A stretch of DNA of 64,000 bases, taken from the NCBI GenBank assembly GCA_947626365.1, contig CANQRW010000001.1:121392-185391 (forward strand). The letters run 5' to 3'. Made by a program: the position numbers and the translations under genes. The first letter of the stretch is position 1. Each line of letters starts with the position of its first letter. The notes under the pieces were generated by a model. The model had not been told where the DNA came from, made no database searches, and worked only from the letters and a program-made list of their open reading frames with translations. Below are positions 9,160 through 17,905 of this stretch, piece by piece. The stretch comes from an uncultured Lachnospiraceae bacterium (GTDB lineage Bacteria > Bacillota > Clostridia > Lachnospirales > Lachnospiraceae).

Positions 9160-10521
9160 ATGATACTGATAAAAAACGGAAGGGTGATCGATCCGGAGAA
9201 TCAGACGGAGCGGCAGGCGGATGTGGCGCTGGATGAGGGGCGGATCGCGAAGATCGGACAGATCGCGGACGACGGAGGCTATGATAAGGTAATCGACGCT
9301 ACCGGCTGCGTGGTCGCGCCCGGACTGGTGGACGTCCACGTCCATTTCCGTGACCCGGGACTGACCTATAAGGAAGACATTCATACCGGCGCGGCGGCTG
9401 CTGCCGCCGGAGGCTATACCACCGTGGTCTGTATGGCCAACACGAAGCCGACGGTGGATAATGTGGAGACGCTGCGGTATGTGATTGAGGAAGGGAAAAA
9501 AACGCCCATTCATGTGCTGTCTGCTGCTGCTGTCACCATGGGACTGAAAGGGCAGCAGATGACCGACATGCGGGCCTTAAAAGCGGCGGGCGCCGCAGGA
9601 TTTACTGACGATGGGATTCCGCTGATGGATGAGGAACTGGTTCGTCAGGCCATGGTTCTGGCGGCGGAACTGGACGTGCCGTTGAGTTTTCATGAGGAAA
9701 ATCCGGCCTTGATTAAAAACAACGGAATTCATCACGGCGCTGTGTCGGAGCGGCTTGGAATCTACGGCTCTCCCGCCGAGGCGGAGGACAGTCTGGTGGA
9801 GCGGGACTGCAGGATCGCCCTGGAGGTCAGCCAGATGGTAGAATCAGTGAGTCAGATGGCGGAATCAGGGGACATGGCTTCCAGGGAAAGCGGAGCAGCC
9901 CTGAGTGACAATCTGCGGGGAAAAGGCGTGATCGCCAATATCCAGCATATGAGCTCCCGCAGGGCGGTGGAATCTGTCCGTCAGGCAAAGGCCCGGGGCG
10001 CAAGAATCTCCGCTGAGGTGACGCCCCATCACTTTACGCTGACGGATGAGGCAGTGCTCGCGCACGGAACTCTGGCTAAGATGAATCCGCCTCTTCGCAC
10101 GGAGGCAGACCGGCAGGCATTGATCGCGGCCTTAAAGGACGGAACCATCGATATGATCGCTACCGATCACGCGCCCCACAGTCCGGAGGAGAAGGCAAAA
10201 CCGCTCACAGAGGCTCCCAGCGGCATCATAGGCCTGGAGACGGCCCTGGCTCTTGGGGTGACGGAACTGGTGGAAAAGGGATACCTGACCATGCCGGAGC
10301 TGATGGCGAAGATGAGCCTGAATCCCGCCCGGCTGTACCGCCTGGACTGCGGGCGGATGGCGGAAGGCGCTCCGGCGGACATTGTGATCTTTGATCCGAA
10401 GGAGAAGTGGACGGTGGAACGGTTTCACTCAAAATCCGCCAACTCGCCCTTTGTGGGCCGGACGCTTACAGGCCGGGTGAGATGGACCATCTGCGGCGGC
10501 GAGATCGTGTGGCAGGCTTGA
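9160..10521 (+). CDS. pyrC: Dihydroorotase, type I
   Basis: Cyclises carbamoyl-aspartate to dihydroorotate in pyrimidine synthesis. Metal-binding HVHFRDPG (His60, His62) follows APGLVDV. MANTKPTVDN, the DDG aspartate motif (TDDGIPLMDE), EVTPHHFTLTDE and ATDHAPHS are all present. Type I enzymes have Asp where others have a carboxylated lysine, as here. The ATG at 9160 follows AAGGAGGAACGCT; the frame is open further upstream without a better start. The 453-residue protein has an extra Ser/Met/Glu-rich stretch (about residues 224-250) before the conserved NIQHMSSRRAV. I see no PyrR-type leader in the 160 bp upstream. Confidence 0.95.
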   Translation: MILIKNGRVIDPENQTERQADVALDEGRIAKIGQIADDGGYDKVIDATGCVVAPGLVDVHVHFRDPGLTYKEDIHTGAAAAAAGGYTTVVCMANTKPTVDNVETLRYVIEEGKKTPIHVLSAAAVTMGLKGQQMTDMRALKAAGAAGFTDDGIPLMDEELVRQAMVLAAELDVPLSFHEENPALIKNNGIHHGAVSERLGIYGSPAEAEDSLVERDCRIALEVSQMVESVSQMAESGDMASRESGAALSDNLRGKGVIANIQHMSSRRAVESVRQAKARGARISAEVTPHHFTLTDEAVLAHGTLAKMNPPLRTEADRQALIAALKDGTIDMIATDHAPHSPEEKAKPLTEAPSGIIGLETALALGVTELVEKGYLTMPELMAKMSLNPARLYRLDCGRMAEGAPADIVIFDPKEKWTVERFHSKSANSPFVGRTLTGRVRWTICGGEIVWQA

Positions 10522-10591
10522 TAAGAAGTTTATGATTTTGTAAGTTGCATTTTAAGAATGACTGCGGTAAATAAAAAACGAAGAGTCTAAC

Positions 10592-10626
10592 TGGCGGGGA
10601 GATTTATCTCTTCCCGCCATTCTTTT
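10592..10626 (+). terminator. Rho-independent terminator after pyrC
   Basis: An 11-bp stem (10592-10602 with 10609-10619, one G-T pair) and a six-base loop are followed by TTCTTTT. It ends the pyrC unit and lies before the 3' end of the converging LysR gene. Confidence 0.8.
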
Positions 10627-10692
10627 ATCTATATGGAGTAATTCTATATATCTGCAGAAGATTTTGATTATCAGAGTCATTTGTATACCATG

Positions 10693-11627
10693 TTACTTTG
10701 CTTTCCCCATCAAATAGGGATTTCTCATGATTTCTGACGCCAGAAGCTGGATTAACGGATCCTCTTCGCGGGATAGTTTATAGGCTAAAATAATATCCCG
10801 CTCCAGCATGTGATTATGGAGCGTGCATAAAACCGGCTTTTTAACCGGCATAACCGCTTGCATCGCATGGTAATAAGGAAACGTCAGGGTGATTCCCATT
10901 CCGGCACCGGCAAGCCAATAAGCCGTTACCGTATTGGCGATATTTAAGGTATTGCCGGGAGTGATATGGTACAGGCCGCAGATTAAGTGAAAATAGCGGG
11001 TGATACCAAAAGGTTCCTGGCTGAATATAAAAGTCTGGCGGTTCAAACAATCCGGAGTAATGACACAGGGGCTTTCAGGGCTGTTGTTTGATAAGTCCAT
11101 GCCCCGCAAAGCCGGATGTCCGGATGGCAAGGCCCAGAAAAGAGGTTCTTTCCCAAGCGGAACGGATGTAAGTTCCTGAGACAATACGGCGGATCCCATG
11201 ACTGCCGCGTCAATCTCGCCATTTCTGAGCAATTGTTCCATATTTCCGTCAGAGCCTTCCCGGATCTGAACGGACAGGTTAGGATCAATACGGCGCAGAC
11301 GGGGAAGAAGAATCGGAAGCCAGTTGCTTCCGCGATTGATACCGATGCCAAGGGTGATGTGGCGGTTGGATTTATGAGTCATCTCATATAGGGTATTGCG
11401 AAGCTTTTCCTCATGAGCCTTTATCTTCTTCATCTCTGCGATGTAGACAGCCCCTTCTTTGGTAATTTCCAGAGGAATCCTGCTTCTGTCAAAATCTGGA
11501 TTCCCAGCTCCTTTTCCAGGCGATTGATGCGAAGGGTCAATGCAGGCTGCGTGATAAACAGCTTGGCGGCAGCCTTTGTAATGTTTTTTTCTTCCGCAAC
11601 TGCAAGAACGTATTCGAATGAATCCAT
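10693..11627 (-). pseudogene. LysR-type transcriptional regulator broken by a one-base frameshift
   Basis: The N-terminal winged helix (MDSFEYVLAVAEEKNITKAA, LFITQPALTLRINRLEKELG) starts at 11627. It stays open only to 11430. The effector-binding domain continues in another frame from RSRIPLEITKEG to a stop at 10693. The break is at TTTT in the coding strand (AAAA at 11491-11494 on the plus strand). One more T would give GIQIFDRSRIPLEIT, the usual LysR join, and a 311-residue protein. It could be a real pseudogene, a slippage site or a sequencing error. The gene is divergent from the racemase-family gene and would normally control it. Confidence 0.85.
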
Positions 11628-11703
11628 AAATCTGCCCTCTGCTTCTCTCAGTTTTATCGAAGTGAATTTGCAACCTGTAGTAATTAAGGAAAATCGAACG
11701 GCT

Positions 11704-11716
11704 TATAATAATTATA
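11704..11716. promoter_or_regulatory. AT palindrome in the divergent LysR/racemase intergenic region
   Basis: TATAATAATTATA is a perfect 13-bp palindrome about 77 bp upstream of the LysR start. It can serve as a -10 on the minus strand and as part of a LysR site. A second TATAAT at 11794-11799 lacks a good -35, as expected for an activator-dependent racemase-gene promoter. Promoter use is inferred. Confidence 0.4.
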
Positions 11717-11840
11717 TAAAAATATGGGAAGAAGTAAAGAATTATTAGTTATTTGTAATATATTAGCGACAAAAATGAAATTAGACAAGACCTTATAATG
11801 TCCTGTAGGATAAAAGCAATAAATGACGGAGGTACGATAT

Positions 11841-12920
11841 ATGAAAATTACGGATGTTTATTCTCAAAGTTACCGTTGGCCTAAGGACAAGCCCATCCAG
11901 AACGGGAAACACATTTTCACCCATAACGAGCTGAATCTGGCAATTATTGAGACAGACGAAGGGATCACTGGTTACGGTACCAGCTACAGCGTAGACTATG
12001 TAGAGTATCTGAAGCCTTATCTGATCGGGGAAGATCCTCTCAACGTGGAGCGTCTTTGGGAAAAGATGTGGAACACTAAGTTCCTGGGAAGAAGAAGCGT
12101 TTCGACCAGGAGCATCTCCGCTCTTGATATCGCTTTGTGGGATATCCGCAGCAAAGTCGCGAAGATCCCTCTGTACCAGCTCCTGGGCGGGTACTGCGAG
12201 GAGGTTCCCTGCTATATAGCCGGCGGCTATTACGCGGAAGGGAAGGGGATCAAAGAACTGCAGCAGGAGATGGAGGAATACGTAAGCTGGGGTGTCCGGA
12301 ACGTGAAGATGAAGATCGGGGTCCTGAGCATGAAGGAAGATGCGGAACGGGTGAAGGCAGTCCGCCAGGTTATCGGAGACGATGTCCGGCTGATGGTAGA
12401 CGCCAACTGTGCCTACCGGAGCTATGAAGCCGTGGAGTTCAGCCGCATGATCGAGGAGTATCATCCGTACTGGTTTGAAGAGCCGGTAATGTCAGATGAT
12501 TATGAGGGGATGAAGCTGTTCGCGGAAAAGAGCCGTATTCCGCTGGCTACCGGAGAGAACGAGTATACGATCTATGGTTTTCGTGACCTGATCGACTGGG
12601 GCAAACCGGCGATCCTGAACCCGGACGCCTGCAGCATGGGAGGGATTACCCAGTACCTGAAGATTGCGTCTTATGCCCAGGCCCATAATGTCACGCTAAG
12701 CCCCCACGGCCAGCAGCAGGTTCACGTCCATCTGGACTGTGCGGTACCTAATGTGATCCTGGCTGAGTTTTATCCGCCTCAGTATGACGCGAAGATCTAT
12801 GATTCTTTCCAGAACCCGCTCCACTTTAACGCGGAGAACGGCACGGTTTCACCGAGCCGGGTTCCCGGAGCCGGACTGGATATCAATTATGATTTTTTGA
12901 AGGAATTCCGGATTAAATAA
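11841..12920 (+). CDS. Mandelate racemase/muconate lactonizing enzyme family protein (acid-sugar dehydratase type)
   Basis: Enolase-superfamily enzyme of 359 residues that abstracts the proton alpha to a carboxylate. Visible residues: KMK (Lys156, Lys158) as base, metal ligands Asp187 (VDAN), Glu213/214 (FEEP) and Glu239 (GEN), and the His-Asp dyad Asp262 (NPDACSMGG) and His289 (SPHG). This set defines the mandelate racemase subgroup, most members of which dehydrate sugar acids. The start is the ATG at 11841 with GGAGG eight bases upstream, not the ATG at 11823. It pairs with the YfcC transporter 57 bp downstream. The substrate is not readable from sequence. Confidence 0.9.
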   Translation: MKITDVYSQSYRWPKDKPIQNGKHIFTHNELNLAIIETDEGITGYGTSYSVDYVEYLKPYLIGEDPLNVERLWEKMWNTKFLGRRSVSTRSISALDIALWDIRSKVAKIPLYQLLGGYCEEVPCYIAGGYYAEGKGIKELQQEMEEYVSWGVRNVKMKIGVLSMKEDAERVKAVRQVIGDDVRLMVDANCAYRSYEAVEFSRMIEEYHPYWFEEPVMSDDYEGMKLFAEKSRIPLATGENEYTIYGFRDLIDWGKPAILNPDACSMGGITQYLKIASYAQAHNVTLSPHGQQQVHVHLDCAVPNVILAEFYPPQYDAKIYDSFQNPLHFNAENGTVSPSRVPGAGLDINYDFLKEFRIK

Positions 12921-12977
12921 CATATAAGTAAGAATTTGTAAAATGAATAACATCAAGAAAAAGGAGGTATATTTGGA

Positions 12978-14372
12978 ATGAAAACAAGTGGTGAAAAGAA
13001 AAAACTGGCGATCCCGGATTCGTTATTTATCATTGTCATCGTGATGATTCTGGCGGCCCTTCTTACTTATATAGTTCCTGCCGGCGCTTATGAAAGATCG
13101 GTCAATGAAGCCGGTCAGACTGTGGTGGATGCCAGTAGTTTCCACTATGTTGACGCGACCCCGGTTAATCCGGTTACAGTATTGTCTTATGTATTTGAAG
13201 GATTAAATAATGCAAGCAGCGTTATTTACGTTCTCCTGTGTTGTGGAGGCGGCCTGGGGATCATCTTAAGCACCGGCTTGTTCCAGGGGCTGGCGTATAC
13301 GCTGAGCTCGAAAGCAAAGGGAAAGGAATGGTTTGTCATTGCCGTAGTAACCGCTGTTTTTGCAGTACTTTGCGTTCCGATCAATCTGAATTTCTTTATC
13401 CCATTTGCCCCTCTGGGACTGCTGATCGCAGCTTCCATGGGGATGGACGCCATCGTCGGCGTTTCTATCATCATGCTTGGCGGCGCGGTCGGATTTTCAT
13501 GCGGGGCTATGAACATTTCCAATACCGGTACTGCCCAGCAGGTAGCGGAGCTTCCCCTTCTGTCCGGAATGGGATACCGTCTGTTCTGTATGATCCCGTT
13601 TCTGATAGTCACTATACTTTATATCGTACGCTACGCATATAAAGTAAAGGCGGATCCTACAAAGAGCTATATGTATGGCGTCGATACCAGCGGTACCAAT
13701 TCCTTTGACCTTGACAATGCTCCCAAACTGGAGAAAAAACATCTTCTGCCGGGCATTATTATGGCTGTCGGTTTGGTATATATGATCTACATAGCGAGCC
13801 AGGGTAAGCTTACAAACCCGGCAATGAGTTCTATTTTCCTGTACATGGGGCTTCTGGTCGGGATAGCTTACCGCATGACCCCCAATGAGATCTGCCGCGA
13901 GTTTATGAAGGGTGCTAAGAGCATGTGCAGCACTTCCATGATGATTGGTTTTGCTTATGTGATTTCGGTCATACTGACAAACGGCAATATCCTGGATACC
14001 ATTGTAAACGGCCTGTCCAATATGCTGATGCATGTTCCAACCCTGCTTCAGGCTCCGGCCATGTACATATCCCACGTAATCATCAATCTGTTCGTGACAT
14101 CAGGTTCCGGCCAGGCGGCAACTACCATGCCGATCTTCGTACCGGTCGCGGATCTGATCGGTATGAGCCGTCAGACTGCGGTGCTGGCGTTCAATTTCGG
14201 AGACGGGTTCTGCAACTTTATCCTGCCTCACGCCGCGGCAACTATGGGATTTGTAGGCGCGCTGGGAATTCCTTTCTCGAAATGGTTTAAATATGCTATA
14301 AAACTGTTCATTATCTGGTCTATAATCGGCTGCGCTTTGCTTATGCTGGCGACGGTTATCGGATACGCGTAA
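12978..14372 (+). CDS. YfcC/DcuC-family membrane transporter
   Basis: 464 residues with about twelve membrane segments, a Lys-rich cytoplasmic N terminus and the family patterns LAALLTYIVPAGAYER, PINLNFFIPFAPLGLLIAAS and SGSGQAATTMPIFVPVADLI. Family members are secondary carriers annotated for C4-dicarboxylates, basic amino acids or other organic acids. A GGAGG lies before the ATG. The preceding racemase-family gene suggests uptake of a carboxylate or sugar acid, and the divergent LysR protein is the likely regulator. A terminator follows. Confidence 0.88.
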   Translation: MKTSGEKKKLAIPDSLFIIVIVMILAALLTYIVPAGAYERSVNEAGQTVVDASSFHYVDATPVNPVTVLSYVFEGLNNASSVIYVLLCCGGGLGIILSTGLFQGLAYTLSSKAKGKEWFVIAVVTAVFAVLCVPINLNFFIPFAPLGLLIAASMGMDAIVGVSIIMLGGAVGFSCGAMNISNTGTAQQVAELPLLSGMGYRLFCMIPFLIVTILYIVRYAYKVKADPTKSYMYGVDTSGTNSFDLDNAPKLEKKHLLPGIIMAVGLVYMIYIASQGKLTNPAMSSIFLYMGLLVGIAYRMTPNEICREFMKGAKSMCSTSMMIGFAYVISVILTNGNILDTIVNGLSNMLMHVPTLLQAPAMYISHVIINLFVTSGSGQAATTMPIFVPVADLIGMSRQTAVLAFNFGDGFCNFILPHAAATMGFVGALGIPFSKWFKYAIKLFIIWSIIGCALLMLATVIGYA

Positions 14373-14412
14373 AATGTCGCGGACTGGGCTGAGGAGCCGA
14401 GAGTCTGTCTGG

Positions 14413-14508
14413 GGACTGGTGCAAATACTCGCTGTAGCGATTCTGCGCCAGTCCTCTTTTAATTACGTCAGTATGCAAAAAACGCGCCAGTGACGCATTT
14501 TTTGTATT
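14413..14508 (+). repeat. Modular intergenic element, copy 1 (terminator, linker, second hairpin)
   Basis: Hairpin 1 has arms 14413-14423 and 14444-14454 (11 bp, one G-T pair), a loop containing the small palindrome TCGCTGTAGCGA, then CTCTTTT: a good terminator for the transporter gene. Next is the conserved linker TTACGTCAGTATGC (14463-14476). Hairpin 2 follows, with A6 and T6 arms around CGCGCCAGTGACGC. The same order recurs at eight other places in this window. Confidence 0.8.
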
Positions 14509-14560
14509 TACATGAAGAAAATTCAGATTGGAAAGCGATTTGTCCGCTATTTCTTAAAAT

Positions 14561-14592
14561 TTGTGTACGTCCGCCTTTTTTTGTGCTATAAT
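14561..14592 (+). promoter_or_regulatory. Promoter for the HIT gene
   Basis: Extended -10 TGCTATAAT (TATAAT at 14587-14592) with a weak TTGTGT about 20 bp upstream. It lies 37 bp before the HIT start. Confidence 0.6.
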
Positions 14593-14628
14593 GTTTACAA
14601 ATCTAAAGTTTTTAAAGAGGAGGGTGCT

Positions 14629-15051
14629 ATGAAAGATCAAAATTGCGCGTATTGCATGCAGGGTGAGTTGGTTGCCAAATTTGGATATCCGGTGTGTCCC
14701 ATGGATTCCGGCTATCTGTATATCTTCAAGGAACAGAGTAAGCCTGGCCGAGTGATCCTGGCTTACAAGGATCATGTCAGCGAGATGATCGACATCAGTG
14801 ATGAGGACAGGAATCAGTTCTTTGCGGATGTTGCGAAGGTGTCAAAGGCGCTTCACAAGCTGTTCAAGCCGGATAAGGTGAACTACGGTGCCTACGGAGA
14901 TACCGGCTGTCATCTGCACATGCATCTGGTTCCCAAGTATAATGGCGGAGACGAATGGGGCGGCGTGTTTCAGATGAATCCGGACAAGGTGTATCTGACG
15001 GACGCGGAATATGAGGCCATGGCGGAGAAGCTGAGAGCGGAGCTGAAGTAG
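14629..15051 (+). CDS. HIT family protein
   Basis: Histidine-triad nucleotide hydrolase/transferase of 140 residues. The triad is HLHMH (His95, His97, His99) in CHLHMHLVPKY. The N-terminal CAYC and a later CPM resemble the zinc-binding cysteines of many small HIT proteins. The frame is open from 14512, but the ATG at 14629 has GAGGAGGG just upstream and matches family length. HIT enzymes usually cleave AMP-linked or dinucleotide substrates. No operon partner is evident, as intergenic elements lie on both sides. Confidence 0.9.
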   Translation: MKDQNCAYCMQGELVAKFGYPVCPMDSGYLYIFKEQSKPGRVILAYKDHVSEMIDISDEDRNQFFADVAKVSKALHKLFKPDKVNYGAYGDTGCHLHMHLVPKYNGGDEWGGVFQMNPDKVYLTDAEYEAMAEKLRAELK

Positions 15052-15064
15052 ATGTTGAGAAAGC

Positions 15065-15150
15065 GGCTGGCTGAGGCCGGCCTTTGAAGCTGGCAGTTTC
15101 GATTACGTCAGTATGCGGGCAGAGCGCCAGTGTTCTGCTCGTATTTTGTG
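15065..15150 (+). repeat. Modular intergenic element, copy 2
   Basis: A 7-bp hairpin (15065-15071 with 15076-15082) is followed by ATTACGTCAGTATGC (15102-15116), then a hairpin whose GCAGA and TCTGC arms surround GCGCCAGTGT, then GTATTTTGTG. The linker and second-hairpin loop match the other copies; the stems differ. Confidence 0.7.
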
Positions 15151-15171
15151 TCAGAGGAGAAGCATGGGATT

Positions 15172-15942
15172 ATGAGAAAATATTTATTGGCGGCGGCGCT
15201 CTGCGGAGCGCTGGCGCTGACCGCCTGCGGCCAGAAGAGCGGTTCTGCAGAAACCACGGTTGCGGATACTACGACTGCAGGAACCAGTGCGGCAGAAACT
15301 ACGGCCGCGGCGATTGAGGAGACAGCTGCAGAAGCGACTACAGCCGCGGAGGTGGAAGAGGCGGCAGAGGAAGCAACCACAGCTGCGGAAAGTGAATCAG
15401 AGGCAGCGGAAGGCGAATCCAGGACGGATGATGCGGAGGCGGAATCGGACGGAAATATCGTGGGCGCCGGCGGCGCCGGAATCCGCATTCAGATTGAGAA
15501 TCCGGGCGTAGTGACCGGCGAAGTGACCGACGCGGGCATGAGCACCGTCACGGTGGTGTCCGAGGTGGACGGTCAGGAGTATCGTTTCTCGAAGGAGGAC
15601 GCGGAGATTCACCTGGAGGACGGCCTGAAGATCGGCAGCAATGTGGAAGTGGTTTACAGCGGCGTGCTGGAAGGAACCGATACCACAGGCGTGCAGGTTC
15701 TTCTGATTCAGGATAATCTGCGAAAAACTATCACCGGAACCGTAGTCAGCGAGGGAATGAGCGCCATTCAGATTGAGACTGAGGACGGACGACAGCTGGC
15801 CTTCTCCAAGGAACTGGCGGAATCGAATCGGGCAGACAGCGCCGCAGAAGGCGGTAAGGTGACTTTAGAGTACACCGGGGAGATTTTTAACGGTGAGAAT
15901 ACGGAGTATGCCTTTGTCTGGAAGATTTCCGATGCGGAGTAA
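15172..15942 (+). CDS. Lipoprotein with low-complexity stalk and two related domains
   Basis: 256 residues. MRKYLLAAALCGALALTACG is a lipoprotein signal with lipobox LTAC, so the protein is probably anchored outside the cell. Residues about 25-95 are a Thr/Ala/Glu stalk. Two repeat units follow: VVTGEVTDAGMSTVTVVSE to VQVLLIQ, and KTITGTVVSEGMSAIQIETE to YAFVWKI. Each has a GxV-x-GMS-x-hydrophobic start and an F-S-K-E box, so they look like duplicated small beta domains. I do not recognise a named family. The start follows AGAGGAG with a rather long 12-base spacing. Confidence 0.8.
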   Translation: MRKYLLAAALCGALALTACGQKSGSAETTVADTTTAGTSAAETTAAAIEETAAEATTAAEVEEAAEEATTAAESESEAAEGESRTDDAEAESDGNIVGAGGAGIRIQIENPGVVTGEVTDAGMSTVTVVSEVDGQEYRFSKEDAEIHLEDGLKIGSNVEVVYSGVLEGTDTTGVQVLLIQDNLRKTITGTVVSEGMSAIQIETEDGRQLAFSKELAESNRADSAAEGGKVTLEYTGEIFNGENTEYAFVWKISDAE

Positions 15943-15986
15943 CGTCTTTTGGCAAAGGTATTTCGCAAAGTTTTTCTGGAAAATGC

Positions 15987-16014
15987 TTGCAAAATAGCGG
16001 ATTTCATGTAAAAT
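15987..16014 (+). promoter_or_regulatory. Promoter of the ABC-F gene
   Basis: TTGCAA (15987-15992) and TAAAAT (16009-16014) are separated by 16 bp. Transcription would start near 16021, giving a leader of about 70 nucleotides before the ATG at 16091. Confidence 0.65.
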
Positions 16015-16030
16015 AAGATTGTTATTGAAG

Positions 16031-16058
16031 ATGGGGCCCGGTTCAGGACCCCATTTTT
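16031..16058 (+). terminator. Terminator-like hairpin in the ABC-F leader
   Basis: ATGGGG (16031-16036) pairs with CCCCAT (16049-16054), with two further pairs beyond one mismatch, followed by TTTTT. It lies after the promoter and before the start codon, so it can act as an attenuator. It could also just end readthrough from the lipoprotein gene. Confidence 0.55.
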
Positions 16059-16090
16059 ACCGCAGACTGGCACCATTTGGAGGGAGAACT

Positions 16091-17740
16091 ATGATCAGTG
16101 CGAATAATATTACACTGCGTGTCGGGAAAAAAGCGTTGTTCGAGGATGTGAATATTAAGTTTACGGAGGGAAACTGCTACGGCGTCATCGGCGCCAACGG
16201 AGCCGGGAAGTCTACATTTCTGCGGATTCTGTCGGGGCAGCTGGAGCCTACCTCCGGTGATGTGGTCATCACCGATGGGCAGAGGCTTTCATTTCTGCAG
16301 CAGGACCATTTTAAATACGACGAGTACACGGTCACGGACACGGTGATTCTGGGCAATCTCAGGCTGTATGAGGTGATGAAGGAGAAGGACGCCATTTACA
16401 TGAAGGAGGATTTCTCCGATGAGGATGGCATCAAGGCGGCGGAGCTGGAGGCGGAGTTCGCCGAGATGAATGGCTGGGAAGCGGAGTCCGACGCGGCCAG
16501 TCTGCTGAACGGCCTGGGCGTGGACGAGGAATATCACTATACGATGATGAAGGATCTGAACGGCGCCCTGAAGGTGAAGGTGCTGCTGGCCCAGGCTCTT
16601 TTCGGGAACCCGGATATCCTGCTTCTGGATGAGCCTACCAACAACATGGACCTGGATGCTATCGCCTGGCTGGAAGAGTTTCTGATCAATTTTGAGAATA
16701 CGGTGATCGTGGTGTCCCACGACCGTTATTTCCTGAATAAAGTCTGCACTCAGATCGCGGATATCGACTACGGCAAGATTCAGCTGTACGCCGGAAACTA
16801 TGATTTCTGGTACGAGTCCAGCCAGCTGATGATCCGCCAGATGAAGGAGGCCAACCGAAAGAAAGAGGAGAAGATCAAGGAGCTGCAGGAATTTATCCAG
16901 CGGTTTTCCGCCAACGCCTCCAAATCCAAGCAGGCCACGTCCAGGAAGCGCGCCCTGGAGAAGATTCAGCTGGACGACATCAAACCCTCCAGCAGAAAAT
17001 ATCCCTACATCGATTTCCGGCCCTTCCGTGAGATTGGCAACGAAGTGCTTACGGTCCGCAATCTGTCCAAGACCATCGACGGTGTAAAGGTGCTGGACAA
17101 TATTTCCTTTATCCTGAACCGGACGGACAAGGTGGCCCTGGTAGGGCCCAACGAGCAGGCCAAGACGGTACTGTTTCAGATCCTGGCCGGGGAGATGGAG
17201 CCGGACGAGGGCGATTACAAGTGGGGACTGACGACCACCCAGTCCTATTTCCCAAAAGATAACAGCGCGGAATTCAACAATGAGGACACCATCGTAGAGT
17301 GGCTGACCCAGTACTCGCCGGAGAAGGATGTGACTTACGTCCGCGGCTTCCTGGGAAGAATGCTGTTCGCCGGCGAGGACGGCGTCAAGAAGGTGAAGGT
17401 GCTGTCCGGCGGCGAGAAGGTGCGATGCATGCTGTCCAAGCTGATGATTTCCGGTGCCAATGTACTGATGCTGGATGAGCCTACGGACCATCTGGATATG
17501 GAATCCATTACGGCTCTGAACAATGGCCTGACGAAATTCCCGGGAGTGCTGATCTTCTCATCTCGCGACCATCAGATCGTCCAGACTACGGCTAACCGGA
17601 TCATGGAGATCGTGAATGGCCAGCTGATCGACAAGATCACCACCTACGACGAGTATCTGGAGAGCGACGAGATGGCCAGAAAGCGCCAGGTGTTCACTCT
17701 GGTGAATACGGACGATGTGGAGCCGGATACGGAAGAGTAA
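16091..17740 (+). CDS. ABC-F family ATPase (YkpA/YbiT-like)
   Basis: Soluble protein of 549 residues with two ABC domains and no membrane part; ABC-F proteins act on the ribosome. Domain 1 has Walker A GANGAGKST (34-42) and Walker B ILLLDEPTNNMDLD, but the signature is degenerate (DLNGALKVKV instead of LSGGQ). The linker is charged and rich in Lys/Arg. Domain 2 has an unusual P-loop (GPNEQAKTVLF), a normal signature (LSGGEKVR) and LMLDEPTDHLD. The ATG at 16091 follows GGAGGGAG. Whether it gives antibiotic protection or has a housekeeping translation role cannot be told from sequence. Confidence 0.9.
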   Translation: MISANNITLRVGKKALFEDVNIKFTEGNCYGVIGANGAGKSTFLRILSGQLEPTSGDVVITDGQRLSFLQQDHFKYDEYTVTDTVILGNLRLYEVMKEKDAIYMKEDFSDEDGIKAAELEAEFAEMNGWEAESDAASLLNGLGVDEEYHYTMMKDLNGALKVKVLLAQALFGNPDILLLDEPTNNMDLDAIAWLEEFLINFENTVIVVSHDRYFLNKVCTQIADIDYGKIQLYAGNYDFWYESSQLMIRQMKEANRKKEEKIKELQEFIQRFSANASKSKQATSRKRALEKIQLDDIKPSSRKYPYIDFRPFREIGNEVLTVRNLSKTIDGVKVLDNISFILNRTDKVALVGPNEQAKTVLFQILAGEMEPDEGDYKWGLTTTQSYFPKDNSAEFNNEDTIVEWLTQYSPEKDVTYVRGFLGRMLFAGEDGVKKVKVLSGGEKVRCMLSKLMISGANVLMLDEPTDHLDMESITALNNGLTKFPGVLIFSSRDHQIVQTTANRIMEIVNGQLIDKITTYDEYLESDEMARKRQVFTLVNTDDVEPDTEE

Positions 17741-17741
17741 A

Positions 17742-17837
17742 TCATATTTCGCTGTAATATTTCTGCAGCAGCCCTTTGCGTACTGACGTAAAACAATAGG
17801 AGCTTCTGAACAGCCCGGGAGGGAAGTTCAGAAGCTC
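17742..17837 (-). repeat. Modular intergenic element, copy 3, with the terminator of the BCCT gene
   Basis: Read on the minus strand: a perfect 12-bp stem (17826-17837 with 17800-17811), then ATTGTTTT, then TTTACGTCAGTACGC, then GGGCTGCTGCAGAAATATTA, which is the first half of a hairpin seen complete near 27076 and 50033. It ends two bases from the ABC-F stop. The first stem and T tract form a terminator for the BCCT gene. Confidence 0.75.
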
Positions 17838-17905
17838 TTCTGTATATGTTGGCACATAATTTTGCCGGTGATAACCGGACGCAATAAGCAGGCGGAAAAA
17901 CGGAG

